From Vulcanibacillus modesticaldus (GTDB lineage: Bacteria; Bacillota; Bacilli; Tepidibacillales; Tepidibacillaceae): 46,640 nucleotides of DNA. The stretch spans positions 1 to 46,640 of the forward strand of contig NZ_MIJF01000007.1 of NCBI RefSeq assembly GCF_001730235.1, written 5' to 3'. Positions 1 to 8,931 of this stretch are shown here, in pieces. Each line of letters opens with the position of its first letter. The first letter of the stretch is position 1. The notes beneath the pieces were generated by a model that saw only the letters and a program-made list of their open reading frames with translations, was not told the origin of the DNA and did no database searches. The translations under genes and the position numbers were made by a program.

Positions 1-248
1 CCCTGGTCTTCGCCTATCATCCCCAGGCTCGACTTCTCTTTGTCCTCTTTTGAGGGCTCTTTTGACGAGGCGGCAGGATTCACTTTATGTTACAACCTGC
101 TAGTTTGCTCGCACTCCTACGGAGTTACTTTGTCACAGGGCTTCAACCTTAGGATTTCTCCACCAGTTGCCTATCAGCTACTGAGCGTCTTGGCACTTAC
201 TCAGGTTGGACTTTCACCAACTAGCAATTAGCGGCTTACTGGGCACGC
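1..248 (-). mobile_element. Group II intron (class C-like), 5' part, cut by window edge
   Basis: Read on the minus strand, this stretch begins GCGTGCCCAG or, two bases later, GTGCCCAG, close to the GUGYG-type 5' end of group II introns. It continues with GGTGAAAGTCCAACC, a domain I hairpin typical of these introns, and with further short blocks that resemble, from memory, the Oceanobacillus iheyensis class C intron. The 5' end lies about 8 nt after the stem of the alpha-glucosidase terminator, which is where class C introns usually insert. Domains II-VI and any reverse transcriptase would lie beyond position 1. The second base of the first-mentioned start is C rather than the usual U, so the exact 5' boundary is uncertain by about two bases. 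A different structured RNA is the main alternative. Confidence 0.65.
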
Positions 249-255
249 AAACGAT

Positions 256-298
256 AAAAAAGTTTTGAAGTATCAATTATGATACCTCAAAACTTTTT
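256..298 (-). terminator. Rho-independent terminator of the GH31 gene
   Basis: An almost perfect 19-bp inverted repeat (257-275 with 280-298, one G-U wobble on the RNA strand) has a 4-base loop. On the minus strand it is followed by a short T run. It lies 19 bases after the alpha-glucosidase stop codon. The putative group II intron starts about 8 nt after the stem. Confidence 0.85.
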
Positions 299-316
299 AA
301 GAATAGAGGGTGTTAT

Positions 317-2692
317 TTATTTAAGGGTAATAGAACTAACTTTGGTTTCTTCATCAAAAGATATTTGATCTTCAGCAACTTTTTGTTGATTCACAAATAC
401 GTTTAACTTAGAAGTTGTGTCATGCACTTTTAATACCATTTTCTTCCAGGTTGGTTGATAGTTAGCAACGACATCTTCAATTGCTACATCAATCCTATCA
501 TCACTTAAATCACATGTAATTTTCTTCTCTAAATATTCGCCATTTTGATATGAGAAAGTCTCTCCATCATCATCATATAAAGTATATTCTATGACTCCAC
601 TTTGTTTAGGATATAGATGTACAATAATTTCATCAGCTGGAACCATAGTTGATTGTTTAACTGGTCCGTGAGTAATTATCGACCCTTCCCTAACAAAGAT
701 TGGTAATTTATCTAATTCTGCTTCTACAAGAATATGCTTTCCGCCTTCAATGGATTCATCAGTCCAATAATCATACCATTTACCTTCAGGTAAATAAACA
801 ACTCGATGATAAGTATTTGGTTGTAATATTGGAGCAATGATGACATTATCCCCAATCATAAATTGATCAGAAAGGTTAAAGGTATTCTTATCGTCTGGAT
901 ACTCCATAAATAGCGGACGCATAACTGGTAAACCTGTTCTACTTGTCTCCACAAATAGTTTATATAAATGAGGTAACCAAATATATCTAAGTTGAATATA
1001 TTTTTTGATTATCTCCCCATACTCCTCACCAAAAGCCCATGGCTCCTGTCTTACAGAATCGATAACAGTATGGTTTCTAAAGAAAGGAGTGAATGCTCCA
1101 ACTTGCGTCCAACGTGCTAATAGCTCGCCATTACAATCATGAGCAAATCCACCTACATCTGTTCCGGAAAAGGCTACCCCAGATACTCCAAGGTTTAAAC
1201 ACATTGGGATCGCCATAGCAAGATGCTCCCAGAAGCTACGATTATCCCCTGTCCATACTGCCGCATATCTTTGAATACCTGCAAAACCAGCTCTAGTTAA
1301 TAAGAATGGACGTTTTCCTTTTAGTAATTTTTTCATTCCTTGATATGTAGCTTCTCCCATCATGAATCCATACATATTATGCATCTCTCTGTGGGTTTTA
1401 AGTTCACCATCTTTATCATGGATTACTTTAAGGTCCATTGTCTTTGTCTCATTAAATACTGCTGGCTCGTTCATGTCATTCCAAATACCTTCAATTCCTA
1501 ACTCCGAATAGAAACGATGTTTTTCTCCCCACCATTTCCTTACTTCAGAGTTTATGAAATCTGGGAATGCACTATTTCCTGGCCACACATCACCATAATA
1601 GATCTTGCCATCAATATATTTACAAAAATGATCCTCTCTTACTCCTTCTTGGAATATGTGGTATTCAGGATCTTCCTTTACACCAGGATCTACTATTGGA
1701 ACAATACGAATACCTACGTCCTTCATATCTTTAACCAACTTATCGATAGAAGGGAAGCGGGAGTTATCAAATGTAAATACTCGATAACCATTCATATAAT
1801 GAATGTCTAAGTAGACAACATCTAACGGAATCTCTTTATCTAGAAATGTTTTAACTAATTCACGTACTTCCTGCTCTGTTTCGTAACTGTAACGGGACTG
1901 GTGATAACCGATAGCCCATTTAGGTGGTATTGGCATCCTTCCAGTTAGTGCAGTATATTGTTCAAGAACATCCTTAGGTGTTGGCCCAGCTAATACATAA
2001 TAATCTAGCTGCCCACCCTCTGCAGAAAAGGAATAAGTATCCTTATTAGTTTTCAAATCAAAAGTTGTCTTATAAGAGTTATCAAAATAAATACCATGAG
2101 CTCTTCCATCGCGTAAAGTCATGAAATACGGTATAGACTGATATAATGGATCAGTTTCCGGATTATGTGGAGCATAAACGTCACTATTAAACATTGTCAT
2201 TTTTTCTCCACGTTTATCCAAAAAGCTGGTCTTTTCACCAAAACCATAGAAATGATCGGCCTCATCCATTGATTTAAAACAGATAACTTCTTTCTTATCG
2301 TTATAACCCATTCCTCTTTTTGTCTCTTCAACTAAAATTTTACCATCTTGATCTAACACGGTTATTCTAAATGGAGCCTTTTTAACAATTGTTGTCAATT
2401 TAGAACTTTTTAAGATAACTTCATCTTCTTTATCTGTTACTGAAATAGATACATCTTCTGAATCTAATACCACCGCAAAGGTACTCTCCATTAGTGGCTC
2501 TTGGTATGGATTCATTGTTATTCTAACAATGTCATCTCTGTAGTACTTAATGTTTACATACCCTTGTTCACAAGTAAAGCGAATAATTTTATCATCATTT
2601 TTCATTGCAATTAGATTCCCAATGTCATAATAGGAATCATTATCTATCGTCTTTTTAGTTCCTGGGTGAATTGCAAAACTAGTATCTTTCAT
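317..2692 (-). CDS. Alpha-glucosidase, glycoside hydrolase family 31
   Basis: Retaining exo-acting GH31 enzyme that releases glucose from the non-reducing end of alpha-glucosides such as maltose or isomaltose. No signal peptide is seen, so it should act in the cytoplasm on imported sugar. The catalytic nucleophile is the Asp in IWNDMNEP (about residue 405), and the acid/base Asp is in TGDNRSFWEH (about residue 483). The N-terminal beta-sandwich, the (beta/alpha)8 barrel and the C-terminal beta domains all appear present at about 790 residues, normal for the family. Two ATGs are adjacent. The second (2692) is 5 nt from AGGAGG at 2698-2703, the first (2695) only 2 nt, so I prefer the second. 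The gene stands alone, with its own terminator and an operator-like palindrome upstream. The exact linkage preference cannot be read from sequence by eye. Confidence 0.93.
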   Translation of the reverse strand: MKDTSFAIHPGTKKTIDNDSYYDIGNLIAMKNDDKIIRFTCEQGYVNIKYYRDDIVRITMNPYQEPLMESTFAVVLDSEDVSISVTDKEDEVILKSSKLTTIVKKAPFRITVLDQDGKILVEETKRGMGYNDKKEVICFKSMDEADHFYGFGEKTSFLDKRGEKMTMFNSDVYAPHNPETDPLYQSIPYFMTLRDGRAHGIYFDNSYKTTFDLKTNKDTYSFSAEGGQLDYYVLAGPTPKDVLEQYTALTGRMPIPPKWAIGYHQSRYSYETEQEVRELVKTFLDKEIPLDVVYLDIHYMNGYRVFTFDNSRFPSIDKLVKDMKDVGIRIVPIVDPGVKEDPEYHIFQEGVREDHFCKYIDGKIYYGDVWPGNSAFPDFINSEVRKWWGEKHRFYSELGIEGIWNDMNEPAVFNETKTMDLKVIHDKDGELKTHREMHNMYGFMMGEATYQGMKKLLKGKRPFLLTRAGFAGIQRYAAVWTGDNRSFWEHLAMAIPMCLNLGVSGVAFSGTDVGGFAHDCNGELLARWTQVGAFTPFFRNHTVIDSVRQEPWAFGEEYGEIIKKYIQLRYIWLPHLYKLFVETSRTGLPVMRPLFMEYPDDKNTFNLSDQFMIGDNVIIAPILQPNTYHRVVYLPEGKWYDYWTDESIEGGKHILVEAELDKLPIFVREGSIITHGPVKQSTMVPADEIIVHLYPKQSGVIEYTLYDDDGETFSYQNGEYLEKKITCDLSDDRIDVAIEDVVANYQPTWKKMVLKVHDTTSKLNVFVNQQKVAEDQISFDEETKVSSITLK

Positions 2693-2712
2693 CATATCCT
2701 CCTATAATCTCT

Positions 2713-2726
2713 TGCAAACGTTTGCA
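2713..2726 (-). promoter_or_regulatory. LacI-family/cre-like operator before GH31
   Basis: TGCAAACGTTTGCA is a perfect 14-bp palindrome about 20 bp upstream of the alpha-glucosidase start. It has the central CG and spacing typical of LacI/GalR operators and resembles sites known for MalR-type maltose repressors. It departs from the CcpA cre consensus at position 3 (C instead of A/T). Its position between promoter and ribosome-binding site suits repression by roadblock or occlusion. Confidence 0.75.
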
Positions 2727-2873
2727 TTTTCGTGCAAAAAAATATCTTAACTAATAATATACTTTTTTAATAATAAATGAAACCGCTTTATTTCCGGAAA
2801 ATAAGACATATTTAATTGTTTTTAGGCTTTTTTTTTGCTTTTATTTCAATTTAATCATTTTTTTTTAAGATTA

Positions 2874-2900
2874 CTATATAAAAAGGGGAGTCACCTCCCC
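2874..2900 (-). terminator. Terminator after the dehydratase-activase pair
   Basis: A GGGGAG/CTCCCC stem (2885-2900) is followed on the minus strand by TTTTTATATA. It lies 15 bases after the stop codon of the gene that ends at 2916. Confidence 0.85.
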
Positions 2901-2915
2901 AAAATTTAACCTATT

Positions 2916-5510
2916 TTACTTTAGATTACTCCATAAAAATTTATTATTCGATCTACGATATGCCTGTTCAATCATTTTTCCAATATTGTACCTTCTTATT
3001 AACTCTTTTTTCTTCCAGTCTGTAATTCCTTTTCGATGCTCTATATCTTGATGTAATAATGCAGCAAAAGTACCTATCTCCGTTTTCAATCTTTCAATTT
3101 CGGTTTCCTTATCATAGGATAGATGTAAACTTTTTATTCCATACAATTGACTCATTTCTATTAAGGCATCTTTAGCCATCCCCTCTGGCATACATTTAAA
3201 AGGATAAATGTGAACAATCCCATCTACCCCATCATGTTCAATGTGATGACGAGCATGGGCGATTGTTGGTTGCCCATCTCCTCCAATTTCATGCTCAATA
3301 AATGGCTTAGCGCCAGGCTCCCTTACCCACCGATTATGATAGTATAAGCCTTTTGACTCTAATAGCTTAATTAATTTCTTAATAATGGGTTGTTCTCTAA
3401 CAAAACTGTTCTTGACCCCTTTGAAGGCTCCTCGAATAAAATGACTTAATCTCATCCCTTGAATAGCTTCTATTCCTGCTTGACCCAATAAATTGTCTAC
3501 TGTACCCCGATTAGCAAATGGTGTTAGTGTTCCATATATTTCTCCAACGACAACAACTTTAGGTTTCACTTCCCCATCCTGTGGTATTTGCTCAAAATCC
3601 TGTAAAGCTAATTGAGTAACCTTTGATATTTCTGGCAGCGTATGTACCACTTCCAATTGATCGACCCATTTTTTTAACAATCTTGTCGTATCACCACGTT
3701 TTAATTCGTGTGCCCTGACAATCAACGCCTTATTTTGGATATCTTCATAGGCCAACAGTTTCTTCCAACCAGACCAAACAATATCTTTTAATACTCTGAT
3801 CAGTTTAATTTCCAATTTTGTTTTATTAATAATATTTAGCCTTTCCTCTGTTTGAATTTTATTTAATAGTCCGATAATTTGAGATAATCTATCATTGTCA
3901 GCTATTTTAGATAATTCTTCCAAAAATGATACAAGATTTCTTCCCTGATTGTCGATTGCTATCATTTCAAGGGAGTGACCATGTTTTTTTAATCGATCCT
4001 GATACTCTTTCTGCAAAAGAGGAAATCCAGCTAACGAATACCAACCAAATGTACAAGGTCCCTTACCTTTAGCCATTAAGATAATGATCCTTCTAGGTTC
4101 TTCAATTTCCATCAATAAACGATCTAGAGTTTCCCTTAGGCTACCTAAGTATAAAGCAAATGGTGAACAGGATTCTGTATAATGGGTGTTTCCTCTAGTG
4201 ATCGTTTCTTCATTAACCCCTCGAGGAGGATATAGATAATCTCCTAAGCCTATTTGGTGCCAAATCTCTTTGATAATCAAATCTATTCCGGTCCCCATAT
4301 GAGGCCAAATAAAGATAGGTTTTACAGGTTCAGATTTTCTCCCAAAATTCCAGTCAATTGAAGGTACTTTAGCTGGCTGATTATTATAATTTAAGTTTTT
4401 TAATCGCTTGTCCCGGTTTTGCTGTAAAAATCCTAGGATGGTTTCATATCTTGTGTGAAAACCAACTCCTCCAGTCTGTTCATCAAACTTAAATGTCCAA
4501 CATGATTTCCCTTGTTCAGTAATATAATTGGCAAAATAATCCACTTGAAAGGCGTCTGGGTGACAACCAAAACTACCAATAACAACAAAACCATCAACCT
4601 GATCAATTACCGTATCAATAAAAGCCTGACTAATCTTGTGTGAATCATAAAAACCCTGAACATTATCATATCTTTCTCTCAGTACACTAAATGGGATATC
4701 TTGACTCGTTAATACGATAACACCTTTTTTCTTAAAATACGATTTTATGTCTGCTGATAATGCTGGATCCTCAATCAAATAATTTCTCCCTACCAGTGCT
4801 AATCTAGGTTTAGATTCATCACTTAATAGGTTTTGATACCTTTCTGATTCCTTCCCTATGACTTCCCGATAGGCTTGTTCAAAGGCTTCTCCGATTTTCC
4901 TAATATCTTCATTATCCGACTCCACCAAATTATCATTTAGAATTAACCTCATTTTATCCACTTTGTTTAAGCCAAACAAATCAGCATATAGTTTTACACA
5001 TACCTGTTTTAAATGTCTTTTATCTATTGATTCTATTTCAGGGGCCAAGATTGTTGGAAAATCCTTCATGAGATCAATCATCTGCTTAGTTTTATCTTCT
5101 CCTATTAATTCCTTCAATCTATCCATTTCACTTAAACCACTCTGTTTTAGCCGATAGCCTGTAATAGTTCCAAGGGAACGAATTAGTACACCATCTAAGT
5201 CCCGATACTTAGCACAGGTATTTGAAGATGGATATTCACCTTTAATTATTGGCGCAACAATATATTCTATATTTGGATGTTCCTGAATTAGATGATAAAT
5301 GTGACCGACATACACTCTTAACGGTAGACAATAATCAGCACTAACTATTGTACTTCCTGCTTCAATTATCGCTGGTTTTGTCTTCGTGCTTTTGATTAGA
5401 TTGACATCAATTAACTCAAGAAATCGTAAGATCAATTTACTGGCTTTATATTTACCAGTAAAAGAAGTGGAAATTCCTACAACAGGTTGTAAGCGTTTTA
5501 GCGCCATCAT
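2916..5510 (-). CDS. 2-hydroxyacyl-CoA dehydratase component D-like protein (DUF2229 type)
   Basis: Large cytoplasmic iron-sulfur protein related to the DUF2229/HgdB-like part of the acyl-CoA dehydratase activase-related family. These proteins are thought to receive low-potential electrons from an ATP-driven activase; the substrate reduced is not known for this type. Candidate cluster ligands are seen in DYCLPLRVYVGH (Cys61), FGCHPDAF, ESCSPFALYLG, GKGPCTFGWY and PFKCMPEGM. In many anaerobes this region is fused to the activase as one protein of about 1,400 residues; here it is a separate 864-residue product. Its ATG overlaps the stop of the upstream activase gene in an ATGA, which implies translational coupling and a 1:1 complex. 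No classical dehydratase alpha/beta subunits or acyl-CoA enzymes are nearby, so I do not assign a substrate. Confidence 0.85.
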   Translation of the reverse strand: MMALKRLQPVVGISTSFTGKYKASKLILRFLELIDVNLIKSTKTKPAIIEAGSTIVSADYCLPLRVYVGHIYHLIQEHPNIEYIVAPIIKGEYPSSNTCAKYRDLDGVLIRSLGTITGYRLKQSGLSEMDRLKELIGEDKTKQMIDLMKDFPTILAPEIESIDKRHLKQVCVKLYADLFGLNKVDKMRLILNDNLVESDNEDIRKIGEAFEQAYREVIGKESERYQNLLSDESKPRLALVGRNYLIEDPALSADIKSYFKKKGVIVLTSQDIPFSVLRERYDNVQGFYDSHKISQAFIDTVIDQVDGFVVIGSFGCHPDAFQVDYFANYITEQGKSCWTFKFDEQTGGVGFHTRYETILGFLQQNRDKRLKNLNYNNQPAKVPSIDWNFGRKSEPVKPIFIWPHMGTGIDLIIKEIWHQIGLGDYLYPPRGVNEETITRGNTHYTESCSPFALYLGSLRETLDRLLMEIEEPRRIIILMAKGKGPCTFGWYSLAGFPLLQKEYQDRLKKHGHSLEMIAIDNQGRNLVSFLEELSKIADNDRLSQIIGLLNKIQTEERLNIINKTKLEIKLIRVLKDIVWSGWKKLLAYEDIQNKALIVRAHELKRGDTTRLLKKWVDQLEVVHTLPEISKVTQLALQDFEQIPQDGEVKPKVVVVGEIYGTLTPFANRGTVDNLLGQAGIEAIQGMRLSHFIRGAFKGVKNSFVREQPIIKKLIKLLESKGLYYHNRWVREPGAKPFIEHEIGGDGQPTIAHARHHIEHDGVDGIVHIYPFKCMPEGMAKDALIEMSQLYGIKSLHLSYDKETEIERLKTEIGTFAALLHQDIEHRKGITDWKKKELIRRYNIGKMIEQAYRRSNNKFLWSNLK

Positions 5511-7726
5511 ACTAACCTCCTATCCAATATCCCTTCAATATATTTCTCGGAAGAAAAATCCTGAATCATACCTTCGAATAAACCAAAATCACAATTAATC
5601 GACTTGTAACCAGCAATCGGCCTACTATTTTCTAATAACGTAATTAATCCATGGCAAGTTCTATCACATTGTGGATATGAACAGCTAACAGTTTTCGTAT
5701 GGTAATAGGAACTTAAAATATAATCAAACCCTTTAAAGCCTGAATCAAACCCCTTCTCATAGGCTTCTTTAGATAAAAGGGCGGCTCCTAATGCTCCTGC
5801 TCCTAAAACAAGTCTTGGATCCTTGGCGATGATAAATTCATCATCTGATAATGCTAGGGTATCCTTAAAGGCTTTTTGGATCGCCTTATTTAAAAAAGTT
5901 CCTCCCTGAGCAACTATCGGTACTGATAATATTTTTCCTTTTCCTATATCGGATAGGTAAGTCCGACAGATTGAATATGCTAAGCCCATTAGAAGATCAT
6001 TTGTTGGAAAACCCGCCCTAGCTTTGTGAATGATGTCAGATTCTCCAAACACCGCACAACGCCCAGAAATTCTAGCTGGAGACTTAGAAGTTAACGCTAG
6101 ATCACCAAATTCCTCTAAAGGTACTTCAAATCTCTTGGCAATCGCCTCTACAAACGCTCCTGCACCAGCGGCACACTTATCGTTCATAGCAAATTCGATT
6201 CCATGTTCGTTAATTACAATAATTTTGGCGTCGTTACCCCCAATATCCATGATAACCTTTACCTCTGGAACCATATGTCTAGCCCAAGTTGTGTGAGCAA
6301 TTATTTCAGTCACCCTTACATCTGAAGTGTTTTTTGTCTTGGTAGTCACAATATCCCTCGCCAATTCTCCGGCACTACCTGTTGTTCCTATGCCACCTAT
6401 GTTTGTACCAAGAGGAAGATGTTTTTCTATTTCAATCAAAGCAAATTGAATCGCTTTGATGGCATCCCCAGCAGTTTCAATCGTACCAACCTTAATTATT
6501 TCTATATCATCTTCCGTACCTTTTATAAGTGCATATTTTGTTCCCCTTGAACCTCCATCTATCCCAGCAAAATATATTCCAGCAGAAGATCTCACCTTCA
6601 CTATTTCCCGATGATTGCTAGTTGTTGTTATATTGTTAATTTTTCTATTTATTGGTACTACTATAGTGCCATGAGATTGGGGAGTTTCCTTAACATTTTT
6701 GGCATTTAATGATCCCTCGCATCTTCCACCTAGCGTATCTAGTACTTTGGTTTCATCACCGTACTTTTCAATGGGCTGAGATAATTCACAGGCATTACCA
6801 CACCCATGACAATACCTGATTTGACTTTCAAACTCTTTGTCAAAAAAATCATCTTTAAATGATGTAGTATAATCCTGTTTATTCATCTTCGTTTCCATCA
6901 CAATAACCGCCATTCCCAATGCCCCGATGATATCATGATAAGGAGGGACGATAATCTCAATACCCAGTTTGCGTTCAAACGCTTGTTTTATCCCTTCATT
7001 AAAGGCTACTCCACCTTGAAATATCACAGGGCTTGGCAATTTATATCCCTTAACCACATTGTGTAGATAATTTGTTACCATCGCATCACAAACTCCAGCC
7101 AATCGTTCGGCTAAAGAAACACCTTTTTGGGTAAGATGCCTAAAATCTCTTCTTGAAAAAACAGTACAGGTCGAATCTATCTTGGCTGATTGTTTTGCTA
7201 ATAAAGCTTGTCTACCAAAGTCTTCTAAAGAAATCCCTGCTTCATCAGCAATTTGTTTCAAAAATTCGCCAGTACCAGCAGAACAAATGGTGTTCATATT
7301 AAAATAAACTGGCACATTAGATTCAAATACTATTACTTTTGCATCTTGGCCACCGATTTCAATAATTGTTCCAATCTTGTTGAGAGGTTTAATTTGCCCA
7401 TCTTTATTGCTAGTGATTTTACCTTGTTTTAATAAATATTGAACTCCAACTGAATGGGCAAAAATTTCCGTTCTTGTTAAATCACCACCAATTATATGGC
7501 GATTTAATTCTCGGCCACTACCCGTGATGCCAACTCCACCAACTTGGTAATTATCTAATGAATCAAGATATGTTTTAAAAGCATGTTTAACCGCCTCCAC
7601 TTGAGTCGGGAATTGATCATGTCTTATATATATTGACTCACCAACCAAATTACCTTGATGATCAACACCAACAACTTTTACGGTCGCTGAGCCAATATCC
7701 ACACCAACATAAACATTATTGCTCAT
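5507..7726 (-). CDS. Acyl-CoA dehydratase activase, two BadF/BcrA ATPase domains
   Basis: Member of the BadF/BadG/BcrA/BcrD ATPase family (ASKHA fold), which uses ATP to push an electron from a [4Fe-4S] cluster onto a partner protein. Two activase domains lie in tandem: the first starts with GVDIGSATVKVVGVD and has CSAGTGEFLKQ and STCTVFSRRDF; the second has GIDGGSRGTKYALIKG, KCAAGAGAFVEA and GRCAVFGESD. In each, the Cys-Ala/Ser-Gly-x-Gly and the later Cys are the usual cluster ligands at a dimer interface, so one polypeptide might supply both halves. Extra cysteines lie between the domains (YCHGCGNACEL, GGRCEGS) and near the C-terminus (CSYPQCDRTCHG), suggesting further clusters. The ribosome site TTTGGAGGAATAAG precedes the ATG. 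It is the first gene of a two-gene operon with the component D-like gene. Confidence 0.88.
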   Translation of the reverse strand: MSNNVYVGVDIGSATVKVVGVDHQGNLVGESIYIRHDQFPTQVEAVKHAFKTYLDSLDNYQVGGVGITGSGRELNRHIIGGDLTRTEIFAHSVGVQYLLKQGKITSNKDGQIKPLNKIGTIIEIGGQDAKVIVFESNVPVYFNMNTICSAGTGEFLKQIADEAGISLEDFGRQALLAKQSAKIDSTCTVFSRRDFRHLTQKGVSLAERLAGVCDAMVTNYLHNVVKGYKLPSPVIFQGGVAFNEGIKQAFERKLGIEIIVPPYHDIIGALGMAVIVMETKMNKQDYTTSFKDDFFDKEFESQIRYCHGCGNACELSQPIEKYGDETKVLDTLGGRCEGSLNAKNVKETPQSHGTIVVPINRKINNITTTSNHREIVKVRSSAGIYFAGIDGGSRGTKYALIKGTEDDIEIIKVGTIETAGDAIKAIQFALIEIEKHLPLGTNIGGIGTTGSAGELARDIVTTKTKNTSDVRVTEIIAHTTWARHMVPEVKVIMDIGGNDAKIIVINEHGIEFAMNDKCAAGAGAFVEAIAKRFEVPLEEFGDLALTSKSPARISGRCAVFGESDIIHKARAGFPTNDLLMGLAYSICRTYLSDIGKGKILSVPIVAQGGTFLNKAIQKAFKDTLALSDDEFIIAKDPRLVLGAGALGAALLSKEAYEKGFDSGFKGFDYILSSYYHTKTVSCSYPQCDRTCHGLITLLENSRPIAGYKSINCDFGLFEGMIQDFSSEKYIEGILDRRLV

Positions 7727-7781
7727 CTTATTCCTCCAAAAAAAAAGATTCTAATCCGTTATTTTATCCATTTGACCTTTT

Positions 7782-7810
7782 TTAATACTTAATTTTACCA
7801 ATTACAGCAA
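7782..7810 (-). promoter_or_regulatory. Possible sigma-A promoter of the activase operon
   Basis: On the minus strand TTGCTG (7805-7810) and TATTAA (7782-7787) are separated by 17 bp and lie about 55 bp upstream of the activase start. Both hexamers are imperfect, so this is a plausible but unproven promoter. Confidence 0.4.
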
Positions 7811-7845
7811 GTTACACTGGAGTGGATTGTTAAGTCATTTTTCCC

Positions 7846-7874
7846 AAAAAAAAAGGGCGACCTATAATGTCGCC
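7846..7874 (-). terminator. Terminator after the small membrane protein pair
   Basis: A GGCGAC/GTCGCC stem (7856-7861 with 7869-7874) is followed on the minus strand by a long T run. It lies about 25 bases after the stop of the 106-residue membrane protein. Confidence 0.85.
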
Positions 7875-7898
7875 GAAAGTTTAGATAAATACTACTTA

Positions 7899-8219
7899 TT
7901 AGCTAGCCAAAGTATGAATTAAGAAATAACCTGTGATTAATATTGTAGCAATCACTGTTGACCAAATTGTTAAATTAGTAAGCTTTTTTTCATCATACTT
8001 TTCTAGATATTTGTCTTTTGCAAAAACGTAACCAAGGATAAAGAATACTAAAAGGGTTAATAGTCCATGAGTTGCCCAGTGATGACCGGTAAGCGCTTTC
8101 ATTGCATCTTTTATAGGTTCATATGTTTCCTTTAAGATCACTAATAATGCACTAAAAATAGTTGCATATGCATAAGACAAAGTAAAACCAACTGTCTTTT
8201 TATCCAATTTATGTTCCAT
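7899..8219 (-). CDS. Small membrane protein of unknown function (106 aa)
   Basis: I do not recognise the family. The 106-residue product has about three hydrophobic segments (roughly residues 10-30, 50-68 and 83-103) joined by charged loops. Histidines are placed near membrane edges: GHHWATHG (His46, His47, His51) and His102. Such residues could bind heme or quinone, but no heme motif such as CXXCH is present. It is the second gene of a two-gene unit, 28 bp after the 157-residue membrane protein, preceded by a good ribosome site (GGAGGGG) and followed by a strong terminator. The shared style of the two products suggests they form one membrane complex. The neighbouring NarX/NarL-like system on the same strand is a candidate controller. 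Confidence 0.8.
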   Translation of the reverse strand: MEHKLDKKTVGFTLSYAYATIFSALLVILKETYEPIKDAMKALTGHHWATHGLLTLLVFFILGYVFAKDKYLEKYDEKKLTNLTIWSTVIATILITGYFLIHTLAS

Positions 8220-8247
8220 TTTATAACTCCCCTCCTAATTCATAATT

Positions 8248-8721
8248 TTAAAAGCCTAATAAACCCGCTTTTACACCTTTAGTAATGATAGAGCCAAAAG
8301 CTTCCATGCCAAACCCAAAAATAACAACTATTACTGCTACTGTGAGAGCTAAAGTTTGGAATTTTTTATTATGGATGATAGCTTGATTCTTAACAATAAT
8401 TACTAGCAACATACTGAGTAATAATACTATGAAGAATAGATGCTCTTTAGTTTCCATAAAGAACCCATGAGCCCAAGGCCAAGGACCGCCTTTGATTACG
8501 TATTTATCACCTACTTCTTTAGCTCCATAATATACCCAGTACCACCATCCACCTACAATATATGAGATCCAGATAAATATTGATGAAAGTAAGCTAACGG
8601 TTCTTAGTCTCTTATAATTACTTTCGCTGATATTTAAAATTTCAACAATCGCCCAAATAGCCATAATGATACCCCATACACCAAAGATAACATGAGGCAT
8701 AGTACTAAAAATTTTGAACAT
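8248..8721 (-). CDS. Membrane protein of unknown function (157 aa), His-bearing
   Basis: I do not recognise the family. The product has about four membrane segments (roughly residues 7-27, 43-63, 95-112 and 125-145). The loop between the second and third is rich in aromatic residues and holds GGPWPWAHGFFMETKEHLFF, with His85 and His94 nine residues apart near the start of a helix; His10 lies in the first segment. This resembles how b-type heme or quinone sites are built in small cytochrome b-like subunits, but that is inference only. No cysteine is present. It is the first gene of the unit with the 106-residue protein. Its 5' region is long (about 260 bp to the upstream stop) and has its own orphan Shine-Dalgarno sequence. 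Confidence 0.8.
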   Translation of the reverse strand: MFKIFSTMPHVIFGVWGIIMAIWAIVEILNISESNYKRLRTVSLLSSIFIWISYIVGGWWYWVYYGAKEVGDKYVIKGGPWPWAHGFFMETKEHLFFIVLLLSMLLVIIVKNQAIIHNKKFQTLALTVAVIVVIFGFGMEAFGSIITKGVKAGLLGF

Positions 8722-8812
8722 TTCATTTACCTCGCTTTCATTTTAATTTTTTTAAAACTAAATCAATTAATCAAATTTAATAAAAACTAATTTCAAAGCC
8801 TTTTGCTCTTCC

Positions 8813-8823
8813 AACCTCCTTTC
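8813..8823 (-). promoter_or_regulatory. Orphan Shine-Dalgarno sequence in the leader
   Basis: The minus strand carries GAAAGGAGGTT, a near-perfect anti-16S match, about 90 bases upstream of the 157-residue gene start. No ORF with a normally spaced start follows: TTG directly abuts the motif and would give only about 15 codons. It may serve a leader peptide, a regulatory leader or nothing. Confidence 0.35.
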
Positions 8824-8931
8824 GTTTATTTAGTATTTAAAAACAACTGAGTTATAAGCTACGTTTTATGTTGTATTTCTAATTTAATTATTTCATCTTC
8901 TGATCAAACACGTAAGTGTACTATATCCTTA

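Noticed and set aside
40-231. 63-codon plus-strand ORF
   Set aside because: It lies antisense within the probable intron RNA, has no ribosome site and no protein-like family pattern.
1-248. tRNA or rRNA fragment at the left edge
   Set aside because: No cloverleaf or conserved rRNA block is seen; the group II intron features explain the sequence better.
1517-1810. 97-codon plus-strand ORF
   Set aside because: Antisense shadow of the alpha-glucosidase gene, whose catalytic motifs are in the other strand.
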